64,000 bases of DNA from Limnoglobus roseus (lineage in GTDB: Bacteria; Planctomycetota; Planctomycetia; Gemmatales; Gemmataceae). Positions within the stretch are counted from its first letter, which is position 1. The number at the start of each line of letters is the position of its first letter. Below are positions 46,546-57,181 of the stretch, one piece after another. A program made the translations under genes and the position numbers. The stretch is from the NCBI RefSeq assembly GCF_008254045.1, contig NZ_CP042425.1, forward strand, positions 7,082,163 through 7,146,162, given 5' to 3'. The notes beneath the pieces were generated by a model, which saw nothing but the letters and a program-made list of their open reading frames with translations, ran no database searches and was not told the DNA's origin.

Positions 46546-47366
46546 GGTCGTGTAGACAGTCACGGGTGCCTCAGGACATCCAGGGCGGAGGCCAAGTGTA
46601 CGAACCCGAGGTAGCACTGGTCGAGCTTGTCGTACCGGGTGGCCACCCGCCGGCACTGCTTGACCCGGGCCCAGAACCGCTCGACGACGTTGCGGGTGCG
46701 ATACACCCGGCGGTCGTACCGCACCCGCCGGCGGCGGCACCCGAGCGGGCGGATGACGGCCTTGGCCCGCAGCCGGCGGACCAGCCGACGGAGGGCGTCG
46801 CTGTCGTACCCGCGATCGGCGATGACCACCCGTGGCCGGTGGCCGGCCAGCAGGGCGGCCGCCCGCGGCCCGTCCCCGGCTTGGCCGGGCGTGAGCAACA
46901 GGGCGACCGGGTGGCCGCGGCCGGTCACGGCCGCGTGGACCTTGGTGCCGAACCCGCCGGGGCTGCGGCCGACGGCCTGGTCGCCCGCTTTTTTTCCGCC
47001 CCGGCGGCGTGCGGGTGGGCCCGGACGACGGTCGAGTCGAGGATGAGGGTGGACACGTCCGGGTCGCGGACGGCCTCGAGCACTCGCCCCCACACGCCGG
47101 CCGCCGACCACCGCCGGAACCGCCGCCAGACCGAGTTCCAGTTGCCGAACCGCGGTGGCAGGTCCCGCCACGGGACGCCGGTCCGCAGGACGTACAGGAC
47201 GGCGTTGACGAACGCCCGGTGGTCCCCGCCGGCCGGCCCGCGGGCCGGGAGCAGCGGCCGCACCGCCGCCCAGTCTGCGTCCGAGAGTTCATGCCGTCGC
47301 ATGCCAGCCGCCTCCGAGGGAGTCGAGGCCGTTATGCGACCGACCGCCACTACTGTCCACACAACC
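46546..47366. mobile_element. IS5-family element (821 bp), complete
   Basis: Ends GGTCGTGTAGACAGT (left) and GGTTGTGTGGACAGT (right, reverse complement) differ at two positions. A TA duplication flanks it (46544-46545 and 47367-47368). Size and overlapping orfA/orfB fit the IS427/IS1031-type groups of IS5. Removal restores the host gene exactly. Confidence 0.9.
46560..47302 (-). CDS. IS5-family transposase, OrfA/OrfB joined by -1 frameshift
   Basis: OrfA starts at 47302 (MRRHELSDADW) with the DUF4096-like domain (YVLRTGVPWRDLPPRFGNW) and Asp in STLILDSTVVRAH. Seven A's on the coding strand (46989-46995) allow a -1 slip (GAA AAA to AAA AAA) into OrfB, which reads KAGDQAVGRSPGGFGTKVHA, Asp in VVIADRGYDSD and Glu in NVVERFWARVKQ, ending at 46560. 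The fused product has all three DDE residues. Confidence 0.88.
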
Positions 47367-47438
47367 TAACCTTCCGCATCCACTACACGTCGTCGGCAGT
47401 GACGTTGACCCGAATTTAGCGACTGGGACAGACCCCGA

Positions 47439-47463
47439 GCCGGCCGTCCTTGCGACGGCCGGC
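47439..47463 (+). terminator. Hairpin after the split secreted gene
   Basis: A 10-bp perfect stem (GCCGGCCGTC with GACGGCCGGC) and a 5-nt loop, 19 bases after the restored stop. No T tract. Confidence 0.55.
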
Positions 47464-47520
47464 GACTTTGGAAGGAAAGTATGGCTTCCGACGACGAGGC
47501 CGCATTGCAACGGGTGCCTC

Positions 47521-47874
47521 ATGCCACACGGGCGACAGGACGCCGGGCCGGTGGAGACGTGCGTGACGTACTTCGCGGCCCTGGCTTCGCCGGACCGATT
47601 GAAGATTGTGCGGCTGCTGACTGCGGGACCGTGCTGCGTAACGGAGATCGCGCAGGTGCTTTCCATCCCGCCGGTGAATCTGAGCCATCACCTGACCGTC
47701 CTGCGGGAGGCCGAATTAGTCGTCAACGAGCGACGAGGTCGCATGATTTTCTACTCCCTACGGCCGGGGGTGCTCCCTGCGGAACGGTCGCCCGTTGCGA
47801 CCCAGGAAACACTCGACCTCGGCTGCTGTAAGTTGGTCATCCCCCTGACGACGGGGACCGAAACGTCTGCCTGA
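47521..47874 (+). CDS. ArsR/SmtB-family regulator
   Basis: A 117-residue regulator: ALASPDRLKIVRLLTAGPCC, VTEIAQVLSIPPVNLSHHLT, VLREAELVVNERRGRMIFY and the wing. Cys pairs at TAGPCCV and near the C-terminus (LGCCKLV) could bind metal or thiol ligands, as in metal-sensing ArsR proteins. It lies just upstream of the 3088-residue gene and may regulate it. The start could also be slightly downstream; no good Shine-Dalgarno is visible. Confidence 0.82.
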   Translation: MPHGRQDAGPVETCVTYFAALASPDRLKIVRLLTAGPCCVTEIAQVLSIPPVNLSHHLTVLREAELVVNERRGRMIFYSLRPGVLPAERSPVATQETLDLGCCKLVIPLTTGTETSA

Positions 47875-47914
47875 GATTCTCCACCCCGCCATCACACCCC
47901 CTCTGAGCGACTCC

Positions 47915-50900
47915 ATGACTCTCAACCACTGGCTGAAGCAATTCCTCGGTTCCAACAACCGCACGACCCGGCGGACCCGCCCGACGGCTCGCCCCCGCCT
48001 CCTTTCGCTGGAAGACCGCACCGTCCCGGCGTCCCTCTCGGCCACGTTGACCGCCGGCAACCTCGTCGTCCTCGACACGGACGCCACGGGCAAGAACAAC
48101 GACCTGAGCATCTCGGTCGTCGGAACGGACCTCGTCGTCACGGACGCGGCGGAGACGTTTATCTCGCCGCCGGACGTGGGGACGCTCAGCAACGGCGACC
48201 AAACGCTGACCGTTCCCCTGGCGTCGATCACCGGCAACACAGTCACGATCAACGGCGCCGGCGGTGATGACAAGTACACCACACTCGTCAACAGCATCCC
48301 CTCGACCCTCCAAGTGCAGTTGACCGACAACGCCGGAGCGAACGCTTACACATACAACCTCACCGGCGCGACCAAGGCCACGCTCGCATCGGGTGATCGG
48401 GGGGCGGCAAAGCTCCAGGCGACGTCGCCGGCGGCGAAGGGCATGGTCACGCAGGCCGATACATCGTCGACGGATTCTACCTTCACGATCACGAACGCCG
48501 CCAGCAACAGTCTCCAGATCACGTTGAACGGCGGCGGGACGGCGAACGGCCAGAAGGACACCACAACAATCTTGCGCGACGCCTCGGCCAATCAGGTCGT
48601 CACTATCTCCGACGCCGTTCAAGGGAAACTCTTTGGTTACACCGTGCCGGTTGCCAGCGTTAACAGTCTGACCATCACGGGTACTGCCGACGACGACGAC
48701 CTGCAAATCGGCGGGTTCGGTGGGACATCGACGACGACGCCGTTGCCGAGCAGCACGACCACGAACTATAACGCCGGCGGCGGAACGAACAGCCTGGAGT
48801 TCATCTCGGGGATCACGGGGGGGCCGACCTACACGTTCACGACCGAAACCAGCGGCTCGGCCAACCTCGGCCGGCTGCTCAACTACACGGGCGTCGGCCT
48901 GCCGATCATCGACAGCACGACGCCGACACTTACGCAGGGGGCGACGAGCACCTTCAACTTCAACACGACGGCCAACGGCGGCAGCGAAGTCATCACCCTG
49001 AGCGATGTCGGCCCGGCCGGCGACCGCCGGGTACGGATCGATTCGGACGTCGGCGGGCAGGCGGTCGAGTTCGCGTACCCCCCCACTGGCATCGGGCAGT
49101 TCCAGGCCTCCATCGTCATCAACGCCGGCAACGGCAACGACACCGTCAACATCGACAGCTTGGACTCCGCAGCACTCCCGGGCCTCAGCCTGATCGGCGG
49201 GAACGGTACCGACACGGTCAACGTCAACACGAGCATGACGTTCGCCACCAACCTCGGCCTGAGGGTGACGGCCGAGAAGTTCACGACGGCGGCGGGCGCG
49301 GCCATCACGGTCGCGGCCGGGACGGCCGCCCCGTTCATCGCCATCACGGCCGACGAGGTGGTGCTAGCCCCCACGTCGTCACTCACCGGTACCGGCACGA
49401 ATGCCACCGTCCAGTTCGGCCCGGCGACGGCCGGACTAGGCCTCGACCTCGGCGGGCCGGGCGTCCCCGGGAGTACGGTCGGCCTGTCGGCCGCGGAACT
49501 GGCCACGATTTCCATCCTGATTCTCCAGTTGGGCACCGGCACCCAAGTCGGCAACCAGTTCGGCCCCGTCACCGTTTCCGCGGACGTGACGTTTCCGACG
49601 CCCACGAACGTCCAAATCGTGGCGCTCGGCGACATCGTCCAGAACGCCAATGCGGGCTCGATCAACACCGCCGGCGGGTCGGTGTTCGCGCTCCCCATCT
49701 ACGACAAGGTCAACGGGCCGACGGCCGTGTACCGGCCGACCCGGGCGGGGACGGACGTGTTCGGCGCCATCACCATCCCGACGGCCCTGATCTCGGGCAC
49801 CGGCATCGGCTTGGCCGTCGACATCAGCGGCAACGCGCCGGATGTGGGCTACACGCAGTTCAACGTGGCCGGGGCGGTCGACCTCACCGATTACATCCTG
49901 CTCCCGAGCGGCGCCTACCTGCCGCAAGTGGGCGACGTGTTCACCATCGTTTCCGCGACGAGTGTGACCGGTAGGTTATTCGACCCGACCTCCGACCCGG
50001 CCAACGGCGTTCAGCGCACGCTCAACGACAACGACATCTTTTCGTTCAACGGCAACACGCTCCGCATCAACTACACCGCCACCGCCGTGACGCTGACCGT
50101 TATCACCCCGACGATCTCCGCCACACTCGATGCGGGCAACAATCTGACCGTCCTCGACACGGACGGAACGGGCAAGGCCAACAACTTCAACATCTCCGTC
50201 GTCGGCACGAACCTCATCATCTCGGACACGGTGGAGACATTCATTTCCGCCCCGGCGGGAGGGGCGCTGAGCAGCGACGGCAAGACACTGACCGTCCCGC
50301 TCGCTTCGATCAGCGTCGGTACGATTACGGTCAACGGTGCCGGCGGTAACGACACGTATACGACGCTCGTCAACACAATCCCCGCGGCCTACAGCGTCGT
50401 GCTGGCCGACAACGCCGGGGCGAATAGCTACAACTACGACCTCACCGGGGCAACGACGGTGGCGCTGGCGTCCGGAAGCCGTGGCGCGGTAAAGTTTCAG
50501 GCCACCGCACCGACGGCGGGCGGTTTGGTCTCGCAGGTGGACACGTCTTCGACGACTTCAACGTTCACGATTCTCAACGCCGCCACGAACAGCCTTCAGG
50601 TCACGTTGAACGGTGGCGGAACCGCGAACGGCCAGAGGGACACAACCTCGATCAGTCGCGTCGGGACGAACCAAGTGGTCTCCATCGTGGACGCCACTCT
50701 CGGCACGATCTTCGGCTATTCCGTGCTGCAGACGAGCCTGAATAGCATCGCCGTCGTGGGGACGACCGACGACGACCTCGTGCAACTGACGTGGGGCAGT
50801 TTAGGCCAGTTGCCTCTGCCGACGTCGGGCCTGACCTACAACGCTGGGGCCGGCGGGGCCGACGGTTTGGAACTCGTCTCCGGCCCTGTGACGGAGGTCG

Positions 50901-53900
50901 GGTACGGGTTCTTAAGCCCGACCTCCGGTAGCATCGGCGTCCTCTCCGGCGGCGGCAGCGTGACGATCAACTACACGGGCATCGATCAAACGATCCGCGA
51001 CGGGCTGACGGCGAGCGGGGGGTCGAACCCGGGCCGGGGCTTCACCTACACCAGTGCGTCCGAGACCATCACCGTCACCGACAACGGTACGCCGATGGAC
51101 GGGCGGATCCAGATTGCCGCGGCCACCGCCCCGGCGGTCGAATTCCTCTACCCGGTCAGCGGCACGACGACGACCATCGACGGCGGGGACGGGGACGACG
51201 TCATCAACATCAACGGCGTCGACACAAATAGCCCGTCGGGGTTCATCCTCAGCGGCGGCCTCGGCGCGGACACGATCAACCTGAACACGGACGTGACGTT
51301 CCAGACCAACAACCGCCTCGTCGTGGTGGCGGAGCGGTTTACGACGGGAGCGAATGTCGATGTCGGCATTTCCGGCGGGGGCTTTTTCGACATCCGGGCT
51401 GACGCCGTGGAATTGAGGGCCGGGTCCACGATCACGAGCGGGGCGGCCAACAACGTCATCGCGCCGCTCACCCCCGGCGTGCGGATGGACCTCGGCGGGG
51501 CGGATGCGCCGGGCGTACTCGGCCTGAGCGCCGCCGAACTGGCCGGCATCACTGCTACCCGCCTCACGTACGGCAACACAACCGGCACCGCTGCCGGCAT
51601 CCCGGGTGGCATCACCGTCTCTGCGGACATCAGCCCGGTGCTCTCTGCCGGTAGCCCTCGCGCTCTGTTCTTGAGCACGGCCACCGGGAACATCGTCCAG
51701 AACCAGGACGCCGGCTCGATCAACGCCGGGACGGCTCCGGTGAGTATCAGCACGGTTGCCAACTTGGCGAACCGATACTTGCCCTTGCGGTCGGGTACGG
51801 ACGTGACGGCTGCTCAGGTCGCCTTCGCGGGTGTCCTGGGCATCAACATCGCCGGCAACACGGTGGACACCGGGTACACGCAGTTCAACGTGACCGGCAC
51901 GCTCGGCATCCAGACCGGGTCTACGACGCGCCTGGAACTCACGGGCAACTACGTCCCCCAAGCCGGCGACGTGTTCACGATCGTCTCCTCCACGGGAAGC
52001 CGGACCGGCACGTTCCGGGACGTGAACGGCGTCGCGCTGGCCGAGAACGCGACGATCCCGTTCAACGGACAGACGCTCCGGATCAACTACACGAACCGGG
52101 TCGTGACGCTGACCGTTGTGCCGTCCGTTACACTGGACGCCGCGAACAATCTGGTCATCACGGGCTCGGGCGGGGACGACGACATCTCGGTTGCCGTGGT
52201 CGGGACCGATCTCGTCGTCACGAACATGGCGGCTGCCTTCGCCAACCCGACGATCCCCGGCGCGACGTCGTCGAACGGCGGCAACACGATCACCATCCCG
52301 CTGGCCTCGATCGGCGGGACGAGCGCCATTGTCAACGCCGGCCCCGGCGACGACACACTCACCATAGACTTCTCCGGCGGCAGCATCCCGTTGGGCATTC
52401 AGTTCAACGGCGGGGCCGGCGGGAATGACAAGCTGGTCCTCGGGCCGGGCACGACGACCAGCGTTACGCACACGTTCACCAACGCGAACGACGGCAGTAT
52501 TACGCTCGCCGGGGATCTCGCCGGGACGTTCGACTACACTGGCCTTGAGCCGATCATCGACAACCTCAACGCCGACGATCGCACCTTCACGTTTAACGGC
52601 GGGTCGGAAGCGATCACAGTGGCGAACGGCGGCACGCTCGGCAACCTGATTTCGTCCACCCTGGCCGAATCGGTGGACTTCGCGAACCCGAACAAGTCGC
52701 TGACGATCAACGCCGGGACCGGCGCGGATACCGTCACCATCACCGGCCTCGACACCGCGTTTGGTGCCACCTTGACGATCGACGGCGGGAGCGGCACGGA
52801 CACCGTGAACTTGAACGCGGGCATCACCTTCGCCGCCGGGAACAGCTTGGCCGTGACCGCTGAGAAAGTGACGACGGGGCCGGCCGCGGCCTTGATTACG
52901 TCCGGTGCTGGGACCCTTTCTATCACCGCCGACGAAATCGCCCTCGACGCCACATCGGCCTTGCAATCCGTCGGTTTAGTCGCGATTCAGCCGCAATCGG
53001 CGGGTCAGAACATCGACCTCGGTGGAGCCGACGCCGTCGGCACGCTCGGCCTGACGGCGGCCGAACTCGACACGATCACCGCCGGCACGTTGCAGATCGG
53101 CACGACCGGGAACGGGACCATTACCATTTCCGATGTCATCGACTTGACCGACGGACCGGTCATCGGCACGCTCCTGCTCTCGACGGCGAAGACCGTAACA
53201 AGTAGCAGCACAACGCCAAACAGTCTTGCCGTAGGCACGCTCGACATCACCGCCGGCACGGGCATCGGCACGGGTGCCAACCCGCTCGCCGTAAGTGTCA
53301 CGACGTTGAGCACGGACACCAGCGGGGGCAATGGCGATCAGTTCCTCGCGGCGATCTCTCTCGTCACGATCGGCGGCAACGACCTCATCGCCGGAACCGG
53401 GCTAGTTACCCTGACCGAAGGGGCGTTCGCACTCACACCCACGGGGAGTATCGAAGGCGAACTCCAACTCGGCGACGGCCTCGGCACAGGCGCGATGCTG
53501 GCAGGGAACGGCACGGTCAACGGCAGCGTGACCGCACTTTCCGATGGCACGATCAGCCCCGGCAACAGTCCGGGCGTCATCGCCATCACGGGCGACCTCA
53601 CCCTGACCGCCGGGAGCGTCGTCGCGGTCGAGGTGAACGGGTCCGCCACGGCGGGGGTGGACTACGATCAGATTCAAGTGAGCGGGACGGTCAGCCTCAG
53701 CGGTGCGACGTTGGTCACAAGCGGGACCGGCAGCGTTGCGGTGGGCAACGCGGTTCGCGTCATCGACAACCAGGGGCCGAACCCGGTAGTCGGAGCCTTT
53801 GCGGGGCTGGCGGAAGGAGCGACCCGCACGATCAACGGCGTCGCCTTCTCGAACACGTACCTCGGTGGCACCAGCAACGACGTCGTTCTCCTCTCCCTCG

Positions 53901-56900
53901 CGTCCGCCTCAATCGCCGACGTGTCGGCGGCCGAAGGCAATGCGGGGACCACGACGTTCACCTTCACGATCGCCCTGACCGCGGCCAGCACGAGTACCGT
54001 CACGTTGGACTGGGCGACGGCCGACGGTACCGCCACCGAAGGCGACGGCGACTACGTGGGGGCTTCCGGCACGGTGACGTTCGCCCCCGGCCAGACGACC
54101 CAGACGTTTACCGTGACTGTCAACGGCGATTTGAAGCGCGAGCCGGACGAGACGTTCGTGGTGAACCTGTCGAACCCGCTGGGAACGGTCCTCGCAAACA
54201 GCCAGGCCGTGGGCACGATCCTCAACGACGACGCGGTGCCGGTCGTGAGCATCGGCGATGTGTCGGCGGCTGAAGGAAATGTCGGGACGACTGCGTTCAC
54301 CTTCGCCGTCACCCTGAGCAATCCGAGTAGTTCGGCCGTCACGGTGAACTTCGCCACGGCGGACGGCACGGCGTCGGCGGGGAGCGACTACCAAGCCGCG
54401 ACGGGGACCGTGACGTTCCTCCCCGGCGAGACGTCGAAGACCATTACGGTCCTCGTCAACGGTGACACCACGTCGGAAGTTGACGAGACGTTCGTCGTTA
54501 ATTTGAACACCACCACGAACGCGGCGATCGGCACGGGTACGGCGACCGGGACGATCACTAACGACGACGCGGTGCCGACGGTCAGCATCAACGACGTCAC
54601 GCAGGCCGAGGGGAACGCTGGAACCACGGTGTTCACGTTCACGGTGGCCCTGAGCGCGGCCAGCGGGAAAACGGTCACGGTGAACTTCGTCACGTCGGAC
54701 GGCACGGCCCTGGCGGGGAGTGACTACCAAACGGCGTCGGGGGTGGTAACGTTCCTCCCCGACGAGACGTCGAAAACCATCACGGTCCTCGTCAACGGCG
54801 ATACCACGTCGGAACCCGACGAGGCGTTTATCGTGGCCCTATCGGCCGCAACGAACGCGACCATCGCCGACGGCCAAGGGGTGGGCACAATCACCGACGA
54901 CGACGTGGTGCCGGTGGTGAGCATCAATGATGTCACGCAAGCCGAGGGAGATGCTGGAACGACGACGTTCACGTTCACAGTGACCCTGGCCGCGGCCAGT
55001 GGGAAGACCGTCACGGTGAACTACGCCACCGCCAACGGCAGCGTTCTTGGAGGTACCGACTACCAGGGCACGTCGGGCACGTTGACATTCCTCCCGGGCG
55101 AGACGTCGAAGACAGTCACCGTGCTGGTCAACGGCGATATGCAGTTCGAGGGCGATGAGACGTTCGTCGTGAACCTGTCCGCCGCCACAAACGCCACCAT
55201 CGGCACGGGTACGGGGACCGGGACGATCACCAACGACGATTCCTCCCCGGTTGTCACGCTCTCGCTGGCCGAGAGCCCGTTCGCCGAGAACGGCGGGATC
55301 GCGACGGTGACCGCCACGCTTTCTAACCCGTCCGCGTTCCCGGTTCGGATCACCCTCTCGTTCGCCGGGACGGCAATTCTGGGGACGGACTACGACGCCT
55401 CGGCCGGGTTCATCGTGATCCCGCCGGGGGCATTGACCGGGAGCATCACCCTGACCGGGCTGGACAACAGCCTTGACGCCCCGGACAAGACTATCCTCTT
55501 GGCGGTGGCCGGCGTCAACGGTGGATCGACGGCGAGCCCGCAGCAAGTCACCGCGACGATCGCGGACGACGACTCGCCGGTCGCGGTCGGCGAAAGTTAC
55601 TCCACCGTTGAGGACACCGCCCTTGCTGTCACCGCGGCGGGCGGCCTGCTCATCAACGACAACGCGGCCCCGGGTTCGACAGTCGAGCTGGTCGCGTCCG
55701 GCCCCGCGCACGGCACCCTCACGTTGCAGTCCGACGGGAGCTTCGCCTACACCCCGGCGACCGACTTCAACGGCCCGGACGCCTTCCAGTACCGCGTGCG
55801 GAATGCGGTTGGCGAAGTTTCGGACCCCGTGATCGTGTCCTTGAACGTCACGGCCGTAAACGACCCGCCGTCGTTCGTGAAGGGGCCGAATCAGATCGAT
55901 CCCCGTGGGACCGGGGTTCAAGCAGTCTCCGGCTGGGCGACCAGCATCTCGGCGGGACCGGCCGACGAAAGTTCACAGACGCTTACTTTCCAGGTGACGA
56001 GCGACAATCCCGCACTGTTCGCGGTGCAACCAGCGATCGACCCCGCGACCGGGACGCTCACGTACACCCCCGCCGCGTTCGCCTTCGGTACGGCCACCGT
56101 TACCGTGCGATTGGTAGACAGCGGGACCGGGGCAAACACCTCGCCCGCTCAGACGTTCACAATCACGGTGAACAAGCACCCGACCGAAAGCCGGGCGGTG
56201 AGCCAGGCCGAGCTTCCGCTGTTCGCCGTCGGGGCGGACGCCACCGGGCCGGCGACGGTTACGGTGTACAAGGCCGACGGATCGGTCGCATCGACCGTGA
56301 CCCCGTTCCCCGGCATGACCGGCGGCGTGCGGACGGCCATTGCAGATGTCAACGGGGACGGCGTCGGCGATCTGATCGCCGGGACCGGCCCCGGGGTGGT
56401 CGCCCGCGTCCGGGTGTTCGACGCCGTGACCGGGGCGATGCTGTTCGACATCACGCCGTTCGAGGACTTCACCGGCGGTGTGTTCGTCGCGGCCGGCGAC
56501 TTCACCGGCGACGGCATGGCCGACCTGGTGGTGACGCCGGACCTGTCCGGTGGGCCGCGGGTTGAGGTCTACCGGGGCGGCGACTTCACCCGGATCGCCA
56601 ACTTCTTCGGCATCGACGACCCGGACTTCCGCGGCGGCGCGCGGGCCACGGCCGGGGACATCAACGGCGACGGGATCGCCGATCTCGTGGTATCTGCCGG
56701 TTTCGGGGGGGGGCCGCGAATCTCGGTGTACGACGGGGCGGCATTGGCCCAGGGCAAGCAGGTGCACCCGGTCGGCGACTTCTTCCTGTTCGAGGCGACC
56801 CTGCGGAACGGGGCGTACGTCGCGGTCGGGGACGTGGACGGCGACGGTCTCGGCGACATTATCGGCGGGGCCGGCCCCGGCGGTGGCCCGCGGGTACTGG

Positions 56901-57181
56901 TAATTTCCGGGCGAACGTTGCTCGGGGCGGGGGCGGATGCCGCGATCAGCAGCCCGGTCGCGAATTTCTTCGCCGGGGACACGTCCAACCGGGACGGAGT
57001 GCGAGTCGCGGCGAAGGATCTCGACGGCGATCCGTTCGCGGACGTCGTGACCGGGGCCGGAAGCGGTGGCGGCAGCCGGGTGACGACTTACCGCGGGGCA
57101 ACACTGAAGGCCGGCTCATCGACCCCGGACCAGGATTTCGACGCCGTCCCCGACTTCACCGGCGGAGTATTTGTCGGCTGA
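47915..57181 (+). CDS. Giant secreted protein: tandem beta modules, Calx-beta, FG-GAP
   Basis: A 3088-residue surface protein. A basic leader and LLSLEDRTVPA (about 29-39) mark export. Three related modules of about 500-730 residues follow (SATLTAGNLVVLDTDATG, SATLDAGNNLTVLDTDGTG and VTLDAANNLVITGSG starts). Then come four Calx-beta domains (VSINDVTQAEGNAGTTVFTF, ending TGTITNDDAVP) plus one degenerate copy, a cadherin-like module (VEDTALAVTAAGG ... NGPDAFQYRV), and FG-GAP repeats ending GGVFVG. Calx-beta and FG-GAP bind Ca2+. The C-terminal ~340 residues are clearly paralogous with those of the 2554-residue protein. Confidence 0.9.
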   Translation: MTLNHWLKQFLGSNNRTTRRTRPTARPRLLSLEDRTVPASLSATLTAGNLVVLDTDATGKNNDLSISVVGTDLVVTDAAETFISPPDVGTLSNGDQTLTVPLASITGNTVTINGAGGDDKYTTLVNSIPSTLQVQLTDNAGANAYTYNLTGATKATLASGDRGAAKLQATSPAAKGMVTQADTSSTDSTFTITNAASNSLQITLNGGGTANGQKDTTTILRDASANQVVTISDAVQGKLFGYTVPVASVNSLTITGTADDDDLQIGGFGGTSTTTPLPSSTTTNYNAGGGTNSLEFISGITGGPTYTFTTETSGSANLGRLLNYTGVGLPIIDSTTPTLTQGATSTFNFNTTANGGSEVITLSDVGPAGDRRVRIDSDVGGQAVEFAYPPTGIGQFQASIVINAGNGNDTVNIDSLDSAALPGLSLIGGNGTDTVNVNTSMTFATNLGLRVTAEKFTTAAGAAITVAAGTAAPFIAITADEVVLAPTSSLTGTGTNATVQFGPATAGLGLDLGGPGVPGSTVGLSAAELATISILILQLGTGTQVGNQFGPVTVSADVTFPTPTNVQIVALGDIVQNANAGSINTAGGSVFALPIYDKVNGPTAVYRPTRAGTDVFGAITIPTALISGTGIGLAVDISGNAPDVGYTQFNVAGAVDLTDYILLPSGAYLPQVGDVFTIVSATSVTGRLFDPTSDPANGVQRTLNDNDIFSFNGNTLRINYTATAVTLTVITPTISATLDAGNNLTVLDTDGTGKANNFNISVVGTNLIISDTVETFISAPAGGALSSDGKTLTVPLASISVGTITVNGAGGNDTYTTLVNTIPAAYSVVLADNAGANSYNYDLTGATTVALASGSRGAVKFQATAPTAGGLVSQVDTSSTTSTFTILNAATNSLQVTLNGGGTANGQRDTTSISRVGTNQVVSIVDATLGTIFGYSVLQTSLNSIAVVGTTDDDLVQLTWGSLGQLPLPTSGLTYNAGAGGADGLELVSGPVTEVGYGFLSPTSGSIGVLSGGGSVTINYTGIDQTIRDGLTASGGSNPGRGFTYTSASETITVTDNGTPMDGRIQIAAATAPAVEFLYPVSGTTTTIDGGDGDDVININGVDTNSPSGFILSGGLGADTINLNTDVTFQTNNRLVVVAERFTTGANVDVGISGGGFFDIRADAVELRAGSTITSGAANNVIAPLTPGVRMDLGGADAPGVLGLSAAELAGITATRLTYGNTTGTAAGIPGGITVSADISPVLSAGSPRALFLSTATGNIVQNQDAGSINAGTAPVSISTVANLANRYLPLRSGTDVTAAQVAFAGVLGINIAGNTVDTGYTQFNVTGTLGIQTGSTTRLELTGNYVPQAGDVFTIVSSTGSRTGTFRDVNGVALAENATIPFNGQTLRINYTNRVVTLTVVPSVTLDAANNLVITGSGGDDDISVAVVGTDLVVTNMAAAFANPTIPGATSSNGGNTITIPLASIGGTSAIVNAGPGDDTLTIDFSGGSIPLGIQFNGGAGGNDKLVLGPGTTTSVTHTFTNANDGSITLAGDLAGTFDYTGLEPIIDNLNADDRTFTFNGGSEAITVANGGTLGNLISSTLAESVDFANPNKSLTINAGTGADTVTITGLDTAFGATLTIDGGSGTDTVNLNAGITFAAGNSLAVTAEKVTTGPAAALITSGAGTLSITADEIALDATSALQSVGLVAIQPQSAGQNIDLGGADAVGTLGLTAAELDTITAGTLQIGTTGNGTITISDVIDLTDGPVIGTLLLSTAKTVTSSSTTPNSLAVGTLDITAGTGIGTGANPLAVSVTTLSTDTSGGNGDQFLAAISLVTIGGNDLIAGTGLVTLTEGAFALTPTGSIEGELQLGDGLGTGAMLAGNGTVNGSVTALSDGTISPGNSPGVIAITGDLTLTAGSVVAVEVNGSATAGVDYDQIQVSGTVSLSGATLVTSGTGSVAVGNAVRVIDNQGPNPVVGAFAGLAEGATRTINGVAFSNTYLGGTSNDVVLLSLASASIADVSAAEGNAGTTTFTFTIALTAASTSTVTLDWATADGTATEGDGDYVGASGTVTFAPGQTTQTFTVTVNGDLKREPDETFVVNLSNPLGTVLANSQAVGTILNDDAVPVVSIGDVSAAEGNVGTTAFTFAVTLSNPSSSAVTVNFATADGTASAGSDYQAATGTVTFLPGETSKTITVLVNGDTTSEVDETFVVNLNTTTNAAIGTGTATGTITNDDAVPTVSINDVTQAEGNAGTTVFTFTVALSAASGKTVTVNFVTSDGTALAGSDYQTASGVVTFLPDETSKTITVLVNGDTTSEPDEAFIVALSAATNATIADGQGVGTITDDDVVPVVSINDVTQAEGDAGTTTFTFTVTLAAASGKTVTVNYATANGSVLGGTDYQGTSGTLTFLPGETSKTVTVLVNGDMQFEGDETFVVNLSAATNATIGTGTGTGTITNDDSSPVVTLSLAESPFAENGGIATVTATLSNPSAFPVRITLSFAGTAILGTDYDASAGFIVIPPGALTGSITLTGLDNSLDAPDKTILLAVAGVNGGSTASPQQVTATIADDDSPVAVGESYSTVEDTALAVTAAGGLLINDNAAPGSTVELVASGPAHGTLTLQSDGSFAYTPATDFNGPDAFQYRVRNAVGEVSDPVIVSLNVTAVNDPPSFVKGPNQIDPRGTGVQAVSGWATSISAGPADESSQTLTFQVTSDNPALFAVQPAIDPATGTLTYTPAAFAFGTATVTVRLVDSGTGANTSPAQTFTITVNKHPTESRAVSQAELPLFAVGADATGPATVTVYKADGSVASTVTPFPGMTGGVRTAIADVNGDGVGDLIAGTGPGVVARVRVFDAVTGAMLFDITPFEDFTGGVFVAAGDFTGDGMADLVVTPDLSGGPRVEVYRGGDFTRIANFFGIDDPDFRGGARATAGDINGDGIADLVVSAGFGGGPRISVYDGAALAQGKQVHPVGDFFLFEATLRNGAYVAVGDVDGDGLGDIIGGAGPGGGPRVLVISGRTLLGAGADAAISSPVANFFAGDTSNRDGVRVAAKDLDGDPFADVVTGAGSGGGSRVTTYRGATLKAGSSTPDQDFDAVPDFTGGVFVG

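Larger units (their letters stand above)
44554..47419 (+). pseudogene. Secreted NHL/beta-propeller protein, split by IS5
   Basis: The N-terminus has a basic leader and CEPLESRDTPT, a variant of the LEDRTVPA motif. Residues about 50-220 are autotransporter-like beta repeats; about 235-560 form NHL-type propeller blades (AGLEVGPDGNLYISSQLNN, AGLRFGPDGDLYVS, AGLNWGPDGDLYVTD). The IS5 element at 46546-47366 sits after TFTAGGL. Skipping the element and one TA copy restores TTA ACC TTC, giving LTFRIHYTSSAVTLTRI and a stop at 47417-47419, a tail like ones in the 3088-residue neighbour. As read now, the IS5 frame supplies 23 foreign residues and stops at 46614. Confidence 0.85.

Noticed and set aside
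50912..52966. A 684-residue minus-strand frame
   Set aside because: Antisense shadow of the 3088-residue gene in GC-rich sequence; arginine/valine-rich with no domain.
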